64,000 nucleotides of DNA, from NCBI RefSeq assembly GCF_000478275.1, contig NZ_ASJB01000099.1, forward strand, positions 204,739-268,738. Reading direction: 5' to 3'. The notes beneath the pieces are model-generated. The model worked only from the letters and a program-made list of their open reading frames with translations. It made no database searches and was not told where the DNA came from. Below, piece by piece: positions 43,575-52,541 of the stretch. Made by a program: the position numbers and the translations under genes. Position 1 is the stretch's first letter. Every line of letters starts with the position of its first letter. The stretch is from Amycolatopsis orientalis DSM 40040 = KCTC 9412 (GTDB lineage: Bacteria > Actinomycetota > Actinomycetes > Mycobacteriales > Pseudonocardiaceae).

Positions 43575-44665
43575 GCGCCGGACCCGGCACACCGTCCGGC
43601 CGTGAGCGCGCGGTGCTCGACCGGATCGACAAGGCTCGTAGGCGACGGGCCAAGGTACGCGAGGAACGGATCACCCTGGCGCATGGATCCGGAGGCAAGG
43701 CCACCCAGACCCTGATCGAGGCCGTATTCCTCGACGCGTTTCGCAATCCGCTGTTGGAGCCACTCGAAGACGCGGCGGAACCGACGATCAACGGTTCCCG
43801 CCTGGCGCTGACCACCGACTCGTTCGTGGTGTCACCGCTGTTCTTCCCGGGTGGTGACATCGGCGACCTCGCCGTCAACGGAACGGTCAACGATCTCGCC
43901 GTGTCCGGCGCCGAACCGCTGTATCTGACCGCGGGGTTCATCCTGGAGGAGGGCTTCCCGGTCGCCGCTCTGAGCAGGATCGTGGCTTCGATGAGGTCCG
44001 CCGCCGAAGCCGCCGGAGTGTCCATCGTGACCGGTGATACCAAGGTGGTACAGCGCGGGAAGGCCGACGGCTGCTACATCAACACGGCCGGGATCGGCGT
44101 CATCCACCACCCGCACCGACTCGGCCTCGCGACGGTCGAGCCCGGCGACGTCGTCATGGTGTCCGGCCCGATCGGTGAGCACGGCGTCACCGTGATGCTC
44201 GCCCGTGGCGAGCTCGACATCGAGGCGGACCTCGAATCGGACACCGCGCCGGTACACGAGCTGGTCGCCGGGTTGCTGGCGGAAACCCCAGGCGTACGGG
44301 CGATGCGTGACGCGACCCGCGGTGGTGTCGCGACCGTGCTCAACGAGATGGCCAGGGCCGCGGACGTCGCCGTGGTGATCGACGAGGACCGGATCCCGGT
44401 GGGCGATCAGGTGCGCGGGGCGTCGGAACTGCTCGGCATCGATCCGCTGTACGTGGCCTGCGAGGGCCGGATCGTGGTGGTCGTCGACGGTGCGCAAGCC
44501 GACACCGCGCTGGCCGCGATGCGCGCGCACCCGCTGGGCGCACAGGCGGCGATCATCGGCCGGATCAAGGCCGATCCGCCGGGACTGGTGCTGTTGAACA
44601 CCGCGTTCGGCGGAACCCGGATCTGCGACCTGCTGGTCGGGGATCCACTGCCGCGAATCTGCTGA
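43571..44665 (+). CDS. hypE: Hydrogenase expression/formation protein HypE
   Basis: 364 residues from ATG 43571. The AIR-synthase-like fold shows ITLAHGSGGKATQTLI, LTTDSFVVSPLFFPGGDIGDLAVNGTVNDLAVSGA and MRDATRGGVATVLNE. It ends exactly in PRIC, the C-terminal cysteine that receives carbamoyl from HypF and is dehydrated to thiocyanate. An N-terminal extension of about 30 charged residues (RIDKARRRRAKVREER) is longer than in enterobacterial HypE. Confidence 0.95.
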   Translation: MSAGPGTPSGRERAVLDRIDKARRRRAKVREERITLAHGSGGKATQTLIEAVFLDAFRNPLLEPLEDAAEPTINGSRLALTTDSFVVSPLFFPGGDIGDLAVNGTVNDLAVSGAEPLYLTAGFILEEGFPVAALSRIVASMRSAAEAAGVSIVTGDTKVVQRGKADGCYINTAGIGVIHHPHRLGLATVEPGDVVMVSGPIGEHGVTVMLARGELDIEADLESDTAPVHELVAGLLAETPGVRAMRDATRGGVATVLNEMARAADVAVVIDEDRIPVGDQVRGASELLGIDPLYVACEGRIVVVVDGAQADTALAAMRAHPLGAQAAIIGRIKADPPGLVLLNTAFGGTRICDLLVGDPLPRIC

Positions 44666-44682
44666 ACGCCGAAGGAACGGGC

Positions 44683-45066
44683 ATGCACGAACTGTCCCTC
44701 ACCCAGGCGGCGGTCGAGACGATCATCGAACGGATGGGCACCACCCCGATCCGCCGCGTGACGCTGGAGATCGGTGTCCTGTCCGGAGTGGTGGTGGACT
44801 CGGTGCGGTTCTGCTTCGAGGTGATCGTGGCAGGCACTCCCCTGCGGGACGCTGTCCTGGACGTGGTCGAGCCACCGGGCCGGGCTCGCTGCCGCGACTG
44901 CGATCTGGAGTTCGTCGTCGAGGATCCGAGGATCTTGCTCTGTCCGGGCTGCGGCACCGCCGACGTGCGTGTGCTCTCCGGCCGGGAACTGCGGATCAGA
45001 TCAGTGGAGGTTAAGGACGAATGTGCGCGACCTGTGGATGCTCGGACGAGGCCGGAGTCCGGGTGA
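44683..45066 (+). CDS. hypA: Hydrogenase nickel-incorporation protein HypA
   Basis: 127 residues starting MHELSLTQAAVE; His2 is the nickel ligand. Zinc is held by CRDCDLEF and CPGCGTAD. HypA passes nickel to the large subunit with HypB. It ends 46 bases inside the hypB gene. Confidence 0.95.
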   Translation: MHELSLTQAAVETIIERMGTTPIRRVTLEIGVLSGVVVDSVRFCFEVIVAGTPLRDAVLDVVEPPGRARCRDCDLEFVVEDPRILLCPGCGTADVRVLSGRELRIRSVEVKDECARPVDARTRPESG

Positions 45067-45785
45067 TCGATCCGGAGTCCCACGGGCACGGTCATGGACA
45101 CGATGACGGCCACCATCACCTGCCCCCGGAGCCCACCCGGACCGTGCTGCTGGAGCGGGACCTCCTCGCCGCCAACGACCTGCTGGCCGAGGGCAACCGC
45201 GGCTGGCTGGCCGAGCGGCGCATCCACGCCGTCAACCTGATGAGCTCACCCGGGTCGGGCAAGACCACGCTGCTCGAACGGACCATCCGCGACCAGGGCG
45301 GCCGGTTCCCGATGTCCGTGGTCGAAGGCGATCAGGAAACCGTGTTCGACGCCCACCGGATCAAGGCGACCGGATGCCGGGTGATCCAGGTCAACACGGG
45401 CGCCGGCTGTCATCTCGACGCGGACATGCTGGCCAAGGCGCTGCGCGCGCTCGATCCGCCGGTCCGGTCCACGGTGTTCATCGAGAACGTCGGCAACCTG
45501 GTCTGCCCGGCACTCTTCGACCTCGGGGAAGGTACTCGCGCGGTGATCATGTCGGTCACCGAGGGCGCGGACAAACCGCTGAAGTACCCGCACATGTTCC
45601 GCACGGCGGATGTGGTGCTGCTCAACAAGATCGATCTGTTGCCCTACGTGGACTTCGACATCGACGCGTTTCTCGCCGCGCTGACGCAGGTGAATCCGCG
45701 GTCCCGGGTGCTGAAGATGTCGGCGACCGCCGGCGAGGGCCTGGAAGCGTGGTATGGCTGGCTTCGTGAGCATGCGGGGTCCTGA
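45021..45785 (+). CDS. hypB: Hydrogenase nickel-incorporation GTPase HypB
   Basis: 254 residues. The N-terminus MCATCGCSDE carries the high-affinity nickel site. HGHGHGHDDGHHH (about residues 20-33) is a nickel-storing His stretch. The SIMIBI GTPase core follows, with MSSPGSGKTTLLER (P-loop), VVEGDQETVFDAHR and LLNKIDLLPYV (NKxD). It is the last gene of the hyp chain and is followed by a terminator. Confidence 0.95.
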   Translation: MCATCGCSDEAGVRVIDPESHGHGHGHDDGHHHLPPEPTRTVLLERDLLAANDLLAEGNRGWLAERRIHAVNLMSSPGSGKTTLLERTIRDQGGRFPMSVVEGDQETVFDAHRIKATGCRVIQVNTGAGCHLDADMLAKALRALDPPVRSTVFIENVGNLVCPALFDLGEGTRAVIMSVTEGADKPLKYPHMFRTADVVLLNKIDLLPYVDFDIDAFLAALTQVNPRSRVLKMSATAGEGLEAWYGWLREHAGS

Positions 45786-45805
45786 CCGCCGGAGCCGGCG
45801 CGGTG

Positions 45806-45841
45806 GCACCTCCCGGGCCTCGATGGGCCTGGGAGGTGCCT
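45806..45841. terminator. Terminator at the end of the hyp operon
   Basis: GGCACCTCCCGGGCC and its near-complement GGGCCTGGGAGGTGCC surround a five-base loop, with one mismatch. It lies between hypB and the convergent DUF885 gene and can serve both. Confidence 0.8.
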
Positions 45842-45861
45842 GTCGCCGATGAAGATCGGCC

Positions 45862-48800
45862 CTACCGGTTCACCCACGCCTTCACGACGTTGTCCAGGAC
45901 GCGCAGCGGCAAGATCCCGTTGCCGAGCACGACCTCGTGGAAGCCCTTGATGTCGAACCGGTCGCCGAGCGCGGCCTCGGCCTCCGCGCGGATCCGTTCG
46001 ATCTCCAGGCGCCCCACCATGTACGACAGCGCCTGCCCGGGAACGGCGGCGTAGCGGTCGATCTCGGCCTCGATCTCGACCCGGGCCATCGGCGTGTTCT
46101 CGGCCAGGAAGTCGACGGCCCGCTGACGGCTCCAGCCGAGCGCGTGCATCCCGGTGTCGACGACCAGGCGCCCGGCACGCATCGAATCCTGGGTGAGCAT
46201 GCCGAACCTGGTCAGATCGCTGGAGTACAGGCCCATCTCGTCGGCGAGGCGCTCCGAATAGAGCCCCCAGCCTTCGACGTAGGCGTTGACGTCGGCGTGC
46301 CCGCGCAGCATCGGCAGGCCCTTGAGCTTGTGCGCGATGCAGATCTGGAAATGGTGCCCCGGAACGGCTTCGTGGAAGGCGATCGCCTCACTCGTGTGCT
46401 TGGGGCGCTGCTCGGCCTCGTGGGTGTTCGCGTAGTAGGTGCCTGGCCGCGAGCCGTCGAGCGCCGCCTCGATGTAGTACGCCAGCGTTCCGCCCGGCGC
46501 CTCCGCGGGCGGGACCGGCTCGACCTGGCAGCGCTCCTCGGGGATGGTCGAGAACCATTGGGGGGCGACGACTTCGGCGCGGGCGATGGCGGCACGGGCG
46601 GCTTCGAGCAGTTCGTCGCCGTCGCGCCAGCGCAGCGCCGGATCGGTGCGGAGCCGCTCGAAGATCTCCTCGAGATCCTTGGTACCGAAGATCTTCTCGC
46701 CCAGTTCGCGGTACTGGTCGGCCAGTTTCGCGATCATGTCGAGCCCGGTGTCGTGCAGCTCCTGCGCGGTGCGCTCGGTGGAGGTGTGCGCGCGGATCAG
46801 CGCGGCGTACTTCTCCTGCCCGCCGGGAAGCGCGCACAATCCCGGCTCTTCCGCGGTCTTCGCCACGGGACGCAGCTCGGTGGCGAGGAAGTCGCGGTAC
46901 CGGGTGTAGGCGGGGCGGACCACCTCGGCCAGCAAGCGGTCCCGTTCGGTTTCGTAGCCCTCCACGGAGACGGACGCGGTGAGCGCCAGCGGATCACCCG
47001 CCTCGTCACCGAGATACCGCTCCACGTAGGCGATCCCGCTTTCGACGAGGAAGTCGGGCGGGACCAGTCCGTCGGCCGCCGCCGCGCGCTGGCGCGCGAT
47101 CAGGGCGTCCAGGTAGGACCCGAGTCCCTCCAGTCGCTTCAGATAGCCCCGGACCCGCTCCTCGTCGTTCAGCGTCAGCACCGCGAGTTCGTTGAGCATG
47201 AACAACGCGGGCGAGGCCAGCCCGTCGCTGACCGAGAACTCGGCGGCGCGGGCGTCGACCACGTCGATCATCGCCTTCGCCTGCTGGATCACGACCTCGC
47301 GGGTGACCAGCTCGGCTTCGGAAAGCCCGTCCAGGTCAAGGGCTTCGGCCCGCTCGGCGATGTCGGCCGCCGACGCGCGCTGCGCGGCCGCGGCCGCCGC
47401 GCTCGGATCGGGCAGGACGCCGTGGTCGCAGGGGAGGCCGAGCAGGGACCGCCACAGCGGGAACTCTTCGAACTTGAGCTCCATCAGCTCTTCGGCGAGA
47501 CCGTTGGGCGTGTCCCCGTGGCCGGCGACCCAGTCGCGGACCACGCCGTCCAGCACCGAAAGCGGCAGCGATCCCCCGCCGAGCACGACGTCGTGGAAGG
47601 CCTTGATGTCGAACCGGCTGCCCAGCGTGAGCTCGGCCTCTTCGCGGATGCGCTGGATCTCCAGCCGCCCCACCATGTACGACAGCGCCTGGCCGGGGAA
47701 GGCGATGTACCGGTCCACTTCGGACTCGATCTCGACCTGCGCCATCGGCGTGTTCTCGGTGAGGAAGTCGATGGCCTGGCGGCGGCTCCAGCCCAGCGCG
47801 TGCAACCCGGTGTCGACCACGAGCCGACCGGCGCGCATCGAATCCATGGTCAGCATGCCGAGCTTCGCGACGTCGTCGGAGTACAGCCCCATCTCGTCGG
47901 CCAGGCGCTCGGTGTAGAGGCCCCAGCCCTCGGCGTAGGCGGTGAAGTCGCCGATCCGGCGCAGCAACGGGAGTTCGGTCAGTCCCTGCGCGAGGCTCAG
48001 CTGGAAGTGGTGGCCGGGAATGGCCTCGTGGAACGCCGTCGCCTCGGCCGCGTGCCGGAAGCGCTCCTCCGCCTTGTGGGTGTTGGCGAAGTAGATCCCC
48101 GGCCGGGAGCCGTCGACCGCGGGCCACATGTAGTACGCGGCGGGCGCGCCGGGCGCGGATTCGGCCGGGACCGGTTCGACCGTCCACGGCTGCGGCGGGA
48201 TCCGGCCGAACCACTTCGGTGCCTCGGCTTCGGCCCTGGTGATGGCCGCGCGGGCGGAGTCGAGCAGCTCGTCGGCGCTGGACCAGCGCAATGCCGGGTC
48301 GGTGCGGAGCCTGCTGAAGATCTCGGCGAGGTCGGTGGTGCCGAAGACGCGGGAGCCGTACTCGCGGTACTCGGTGGCGAGGTTCGCGATCACGTCGAGC
48401 CCGGTCTGGTGCAGCTCACGCGGGGTGCGGACGGTGGTGGTGTGCATTTCGGCGAGCAGGGAGTAGATGCGCTCGCCGTCGGGCAGCCAGCAGACGCCGG
48501 GCTTGTCCTCGGGGCGGCCGTGCGGCGCGATCTCGGTGGCGAGCACCTCGCGGTATTCGGCGATCGCGGGCCGGACGACGTCGCGCAGCAGCTCGGCGCG
48601 GCGGGTCTCGAAGTCGTCGTCGGGGGCGGGCTGGCGCAGCAGCGGATCGGCCGACGGCTCGGCGAGGTGACGGTCGAGGTACGCGACGGTCGCGTCGACG
48701 AGGTAGGCGACCGGCACCAGCCCGCGGGCCACGCCGTCGCGATGACGCTGCGCGGCCTGCCGCAGGTACTCCGGGATCGCGGCGATCCGGCCGAGATGCG

Positions 48801-49170
48801 CCTCCGCCTGCGCGCCGGTGCCGACCGACATCATCGGCAGCACGGTGAGCACCTCGGCGGCGGGTGAGACGAACAGGTCACTGACGGTGAACTCGACGAA
48901 CCGCGAATCCAGCAGCGCGATCCTCGCCCGCGCCATCGCGATCAGGACGTCCCGGGTGGTCTTCTCCTCCGCGCTCAGGCCGTCGGCACCGAGGGCCTCG
49001 GCCCGCTCGGCGAGATCGGCCAGCTTCGCGCGGAAGGCGTCTCCCGCCGCTTCGCTCAGGTCGGTGAGCCCTGTCGATTCCGGGCGGAAGCCCTGCAAAG
49101 CGGGCATGACCGGCTCGGCGTCGAAGAGGGCTTCGACGAACTCGTCGGCGAGGGCGGAGACTTCGCTCAT
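45862..49170 (-). CDS. Tandem-fused DUF885 protein
   Basis: 1102 residues from ATG 49170 (GGGGAA upstream), twice the usual family length. Residues of about 1-550 and 560-1102 are two full DUF885 copies. Each has a FHEAxPGHHFQ segment (FHEAIPGHHFQLSLA and FHEAVPGHHFQICIA), a GLYTERL/GLYSERLADEMGLYS segment and an ENTPMAxVEIExExDRY...PGQALSYMVGRLE block. The His/Glu pattern suggests a metallohydrolase, perhaps a peptidase; DUF885 has no firm assignment that I can rely on. No signal peptide. The copies are similar but not identical, so the duplication is not recent. Confidence 0.85.
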   Translation of the reverse strand: MSEVSALADEFVEALFDAEPVMPALQGFRPESTGLTDLSEAAGDAFRAKLADLAERAEALGADGLSAEEKTTRDVLIAMARARIALLDSRFVEFTVSDLFVSPAAEVLTVLPMMSVGTGAQAEAHLGRIAAIPEYLRQAAQRHRDGVARGLVPVAYLVDATVAYLDRHLAEPSADPLLRQPAPDDDFETRRAELLRDVVRPAIAEYREVLATEIAPHGRPEDKPGVCWLPDGERIYSLLAEMHTTTVRTPRELHQTGLDVIANLATEYREYGSRVFGTTDLAEIFSRLRTDPALRWSSADELLDSARAAITRAEAEAPKWFGRIPPQPWTVEPVPAESAPGAPAAYYMWPAVDGSRPGIYFANTHKAEERFRHAAEATAFHEAIPGHHFQLSLAQGLTELPLLRRIGDFTAYAEGWGLYTERLADEMGLYSDDVAKLGMLTMDSMRAGRLVVDTGLHALGWSRRQAIDFLTENTPMAQVEIESEVDRYIAFPGQALSYMVGRLEIQRIREEAELTLGSRFDIKAFHDVVLGGGSLPLSVLDGVVRDWVAGHGDTPNGLAEELMELKFEEFPLWRSLLGLPCDHGVLPDPSAAAAAAQRASAADIAERAEALDLDGLSEAELVTREVVIQQAKAMIDVVDARAAEFSVSDGLASPALFMLNELAVLTLNDEERVRGYLKRLEGLGSYLDALIARQRAAAADGLVPPDFLVESGIAYVERYLGDEAGDPLALTASVSVEGYETERDRLLAEVVRPAYTRYRDFLATELRPVAKTAEEPGLCALPGGQEKYAALIRAHTSTERTAQELHDTGLDMIAKLADQYRELGEKIFGTKDLEEIFERLRTDPALRWRDGDELLEAARAAIARAEVVAPQWFSTIPEERCQVEPVPPAEAPGGTLAYYIEAALDGSRPGTYYANTHEAEQRPKHTSEAIAFHEAVPGHHFQICIAHKLKGLPMLRGHADVNAYVEGWGLYSERLADEMGLYSSDLTRFGMLTQDSMRAGRLVVDTGMHALGWSRQRAVDFLAENTPMARVEIEAEIDRYAAVPGQALSYMVGRLEIERIRAEAEAALGDRFDIKGFHEVVLGNGILPLRVLDNVVKAWVNR

Positions 49171-49302
49171 GTTTCTTCCCCAGGGGTCGATGGAGGCGGT
49201 ATCCCCGACCCTAATGGAGAGCACGTCCTACCGAAGCCGGGTTTCGCGGCACACGGACGGCCTTCGCACGGCGCCGGAGGCGAGGCGGTAGCGTTCCCGG
49301 AC

Positions 49303-50361
49303 GTGGCCGTGACCGATCCCGTGGATACCCGCCTGCTCGCCGCCCTCGCGGAGATGGGCAAGGCGGCCGTGCACGAACTGGCGGCCAAGGTCGGCATGGA
49401 CCCGCGCGAGGTCGCCTACCGCCTGGTCGCGCTCTCCGGCAGCGGGTTGCCGCTGCTCGTGGGCGTGGAAAGCGACCCGAACGGGCTCCGCGCCGCCATC
49501 GCCGGCTCGCCGCCATCGTGGGCACAGCAGCCACCGCAGCCACAGCAGGCACCGCCGCAACAGCAGCAGCGTCCGCCCGGTCCGCCGCCTCAGGGGTCCG
49601 GGCCGCACAACGTGCAGGGCACGCCATCCGGCCCGTACAACGTGCAAGGCACGCCTTCCGGACCGTACAACGTCCAGGGCACGCCGTCGGGGGCGTACAA
49701 CGTGCACGGCACGCCGTCGGGCCGCTACCCGGGCCCGCCGTCGGCGCCGGTGCGCCAGCCGATGGCCCCGCCTCAGCAGCCACACCAGCCCCAGCAGCGT
49801 CCGCCCGCCCCGCCGCAACAGCAGTTCGCACCCCCGATGGCGCCCGCCGACCCGGTGATGAGCACCTGGGGCGTCCCGCAGACGTCGTCGTGGGCCCGCG
49901 GAGACGACCAGCAGGCCATGCCGCAGCAGGTCCCGGAGGGGAAGAAGGGCCGGACCGGCGACGTCATGGAGACCCAGGGCCTGGAGGGCGAGCAACTCGC
50001 CGTCCAGCTGCTCGAGGTCCAGGATCCGGCGGACTACCTGTTCAGCGCGGCGGGCTACTCGCTGGAGGCCGGTGAACGGTCGGTCGTGGTGCACACCGAG
50101 ATCACCAACCGCGGGAACACCCCGTTCGTCTCGCTGCCGGACAACTACCTCGAACTGCTCACCGCGGACGGCAAGCCGATCGCGAAGGCGCCGGTCTCCC
50201 TGACCTCGCGTCCGCCGCACAAGATCGGCGTCCGGCCGGGCGAGACCCTCGGCGGCCACACCGTCTACGTGCTGCCGGACGCCACCCGCGTGGTCGCCGT
50301 GCGCTGGTCACCCCGGCCGGAACCGGACGAGCGCACCCTCACCTGGTCCATCGACGACTAG
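49303..50361 (+). CDS. Hypothetical protein with Pro/Gln-rich repeats and HTH-like start
   Basis: 352 residues from GTG 49303. Residues 5-60 (DTRLLAALAEMGKAAVHELAAKVGMDPREVAYRLVAL) resemble an AsnC/Lrp-type winged helix. Residues of about 65-210 are a low-complexity Pro/Gln linker with four ten-residue repeats GPYNVQGTPS. The C-terminal 125 residues are beta-rich (SVVVHTEITNRGNTPFVSLPDNYLELLTADG), like DUF4352 or Telluride-binding-type Ig folds. No signal or membrane helix. The function is not known. It is divergent from the DUF885 gene. Confidence 0.75.
   Translation: MAVTDPVDTRLLAALAEMGKAAVHELAAKVGMDPREVAYRLVALSGSGLPLLVGVESDPNGLRAAIAGSPPSWAQQPPQPQQAPPQQQQRPPGPPPQGSGPHNVQGTPSGPYNVQGTPSGPYNVQGTPSGAYNVHGTPSGRYPGPPSAPVRQPMAPPQQPHQPQQRPPAPPQQQFAPPMAPADPVMSTWGVPQTSSWARGDDQQAMPQQVPEGKKGRTGDVMETQGLEGEQLAVQLLEVQDPADYLFSAAGYSLEAGERSVVVHTEITNRGNTPFVSLPDNYLELLTADGKPIAKAPVSLTSRPPHKIGVRPGETLGGHTVYVLPDATRVVAVRWSPRPEPDERTLTWSIDD
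49600..49719 (+). repeat. Four 30-bp tandem repeats inside a coding region
   Basis: Four in-frame units of 30 bases (49600, 49630, 49660, 49690) encode GPxNVxGTPS. They differ at third codon positions and at three amino acid positions, so selection appears to keep the peptide pattern. Confidence 0.85.
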
Positions 50362-50390
50362 CGCGGTTAGCGGGCTAAACGCGAGTCGGG

Positions 50391-51317
50391 CTAGTTCTCG
50401 TCCTGGAGGATGCGCAGCGCGTTGGCGAGGTCGTCCGGGTACTCCGACTCGAACGAGACCCAGCGCCCGTCGGACGGGTGAGCGAAGCCGAGCGTCTTGG
50501 CGTGCAGCCACTGCCGGGACAGCCCGAGCTTGCGCGCCAGCACCGGGTCGGCGCCGTAGGTCAGGTCACCGACGCATGGATGCTTGAGCGCCGAGAAGTG
50601 CACGCGGATCTGGTGCGTGCGGCCGGTCTCCAGCTTGATCTCGGCCAGCGAAGCGGCACGGAAGGCCTCGACGACCTCGTAGTGCGTGACGCTGGGCCGC
50701 CCGCCCTGGACGACGGCGAACTTGTAGTCGTGCCGGGGGTGCCTGTCGATCGGGGCGTCGATGGTGCCGCGCGTCGGATCCGGGTGGCCCTGGACGATGG
50801 CGTGGTAGCCCTTGTCGACGGTGCGTTCCTTGAACGCCCGCTTCAGCACGGTGTACGCGTGCTCGCTCTTGGCCACGACCATCACGCCGGTGGTGCCGGC
50901 GTCCAGCCGGTGCACGACGCCCTGGCGTTCGGCCGCGCCGGAGGTCGCGATCCGCAGCCCGGCCGCGGCGAGCCCACCGACCACGGTCGGCCCGTTCCAG
51001 CCGGGGCTCGGGTGCACCGCGACCCCGACCGGTTTCGAGATCACCACGATGTCGTCGTCGTCGTGCAGGATCTTCATCCCGTCGACGGGTTCCGCGACGA
51101 CCTCGATCGGCGACGCCGGATCGGGCAGCGTCACTTCGAGGAGCCCGCCCGCGGCGAGCCGGTCCGACTTCCCGGCCGGCCTGCCGTCGAGCAGGATCTC
51201 GCCCGATTCGGCCAGTTCCGCCACGACCGTGCGGGAAAGTCCCAGCAGTTTCGCCAGCCCCGCGTCGACGCGCATTCCGTCGAGCCCGTCGGGGACGGGC
51301 AGCATACGCGCGCTCAT
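50391..51317 (-). CDS. RluA-family pseudouridine synthase (RluD-like)
   Basis: 308 residues. An S4 RNA-binding domain at the start (VDAGLAKLLGLSRTVVAELAESGEILLDGR) is followed by the catalytic domain, with the active-site Asp in QGVVHRLDAGTTGVMVVAKS. The later LETGRTHQIRVHFSALKHP is also family-typical. It modifies uridines in 23S rRNA. The start overlaps the end of lspA by four bases; the lspA-rluD order is common in bacteria and supports both calls. Confidence 0.92.
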   Translation of the reverse strand: MSARMLPVPDGLDGMRVDAGLAKLLGLSRTVVAELAESGEILLDGRPAGKSDRLAAGGLLEVTLPDPASPIEVVAEPVDGMKILHDDDDIVVISKPVGVAVHPSPGWNGPTVVGGLAAAGLRIATSGAAERQGVVHRLDAGTTGVMVVAKSEHAYTVLKRAFKERTVDKGYHAIVQGHPDPTRGTIDAPIDRHPRHDYKFAVVQGGRPSVTHYEVVEAFRAASLAEIKLETGRTHQIRVHFSALKHPCVGDLTYGADPVLARKLGLSRQWLHAKTLGFAHPSDGRWVSFESEYPDDLANALRILQDEN

Positions 51318-51892
51318 TCGGTGGCTGCCTTCTTCTTGTCCTTTGTGGATGTTCCGTCATAGTCCTTGCCCAGCAGGGAAAGGATGACGATGAGTACGCC
51401 GCCGACGCAGATCGCGGAGTCGGCGACGTTGAAGATCGCCCAGCCCTGCCCGTTCGGCGCGAACGCGGAGATCATGTCGACGACGTGACCCTGCAGCGGA
51501 CCCGGCGCGCGGAAGATCCGGTCGGTCAGGTTGCCGAGCGCGCCCGCCAGCACCAGGCCGAGGCCGATCGCCCAGCCGGTCGAGCGCAGCCGCCGCGACA
51601 GCCAGATGATGGCGACCACGACCGCGGCCGCGACCAGCGCGAGCACCCAGGTCAGCCCGGTCGCCATCGAGAAGGCGGCACCGGGGTTGCGCACCAGCTG
51701 GAAGTACACGAGCCCGCCGAGGAACTCGACCGGCTGCTTGCCCTCCAGCGTGGACACGGCGATCTGCTTGGTGAGGAGATCGATCCCCCACAGCACGGCG
51801 GCGACGACGAACACCACGGCGACGCGCTTCTTGGGCAACGGCGGCGATGGTGGCGCGGTCTCGGGCTCTGTACTCACTCCCCCATTGTCCAC
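51314..51892 (-). CDS. lspA: Lipoprotein signal peptidase (signal peptidase II)
   Basis: 192 residues; ATG 51892 is used, though a GTG five codons later is possible. Four membrane helices and the conserved motifs NPGAAFSMATG and FNVADSAICVGG contain the two catalytic Asp positions of the A8 aspartic peptidases (GNLTDRIFRA and NVADS). It removes signal peptides from prolipoproteins after lipid attachment. A Pro-rich cytoplasmic start (ETAPPSPPLPKKR) is an actinobacterial feature. Confidence 0.93.
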   Translation of the reverse strand: MDNGGVSTEPETAPPSPPLPKKRVAVVFVVAAVLWGIDLLTKQIAVSTLEGKQPVEFLGGLVYFQLVRNPGAAFSMATGLTWVLALVAAAVVVAIIWLSRRLRSTGWAIGLGLVLAGALGNLTDRIFRAPGPLQGHVVDMISAFAPNGQGWAIFNVADSAICVGGVLIVILSLLGKDYDGTSTKDKKKAATE

Positions 51893-51901
51893 GGAGCGTG
51901 C

Positions 51902-52522
51902 TCAGTCCCCCTCGGCGGCCGCCTTCGGCCTGCTCAGCAGCGCCGCGAACGCCCCGGCGAGCACGACCAGTGACGACAACAGGAGCGCGAGCCGTCCTTG
52001 GGCGAGCACGACCGCGCAGAGCACGAACGCCGCGGCCACGACCAGCACCGGCACGCTGCGGTCCAGCCAGGCGAGCAGGAGGAGACCCACCGTCAGCAGG
52101 ACCGCGCTCCGCACGTCGCCGTCCATGTCGAACTCCCAGTAGCCGACCAGGTCCGCCAGCAGGATGCCGACCAGTCCGCCGACGGCGATCGCGAGCACCT
52201 TCCACCACGGCAGGCCGTTCCCCGCGCGCCGCGCCCTCAGCGCGTAGAAGAGCACAGTGCCGAGGTAGGTCGCGAGCACCGCGAACAGCCAGCCGTCGTT
52301 CCTGCCCAGTCCGGACACCGACGCGTCCAACGCGATCGCGTTTTCGCGGCTCATTTCCACGCCGTACAGGTGCTGCGTCAGGAACTGCTGCCCTCCCGTG
52401 GCGGGCGCATAGGCGAACCATCCCCCCGACCACGGCGGGCCGAACGACAGCGCCACCACGATCAGCTGGGCGAATCCCAGCAATGCCAGCGGAAACCAGT
52501 AACGCGGTCGCTCGTTCCCCAT
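51902..52522 (-). CDS. Hypothetical membrane protein (206 residues)
   Basis: Five or six hydrophobic helices, starting with FPLALLGFAQLIVVALSFGPPW, with a loop of about 40 residues between helices 1 and 2. The later helices are stacked closely (AVLLTVGLLLLAWLDRSVPVLVVAAAFVL). No family recognised and no catalytic motif visible. It lies between lspA and the PLP enzyme on the same strand and could share a transcript with lspA. Confidence 0.72.
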   Translation of the reverse strand: MGNERPRYWFPLALLGFAQLIVVALSFGPPWSGGWFAYAPATGGQQFLTQHLYGVEMSRENAIALDASVSGLGRNDGWLFAVLATYLGTVLFYALRARRAGNGLPWWKVLAIAVGGLVGILLADLVGYWEFDMDGDVRSAVLLTVGLLLLAWLDRSVPVLVVAAAFVLCAVVLAQGRLALLLSSLVVLAGAFAALLSRPKAAAEGD

Positions 52523-52541
52523 GCGGGGTGAGGGTAGTGGG

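Noticed and set aside
45937..48867. 976-residue open frame on the plus strand
   Set aside because: Exact shadow of the tandem DUF885 gene, which has real domains.
49600..49719. Possible CRISPR-like regular repeats
   Set aside because: Units are directly adjacent without spacers and in frame within a coding sequence. No CRISPR array or cas gene is present in the window.
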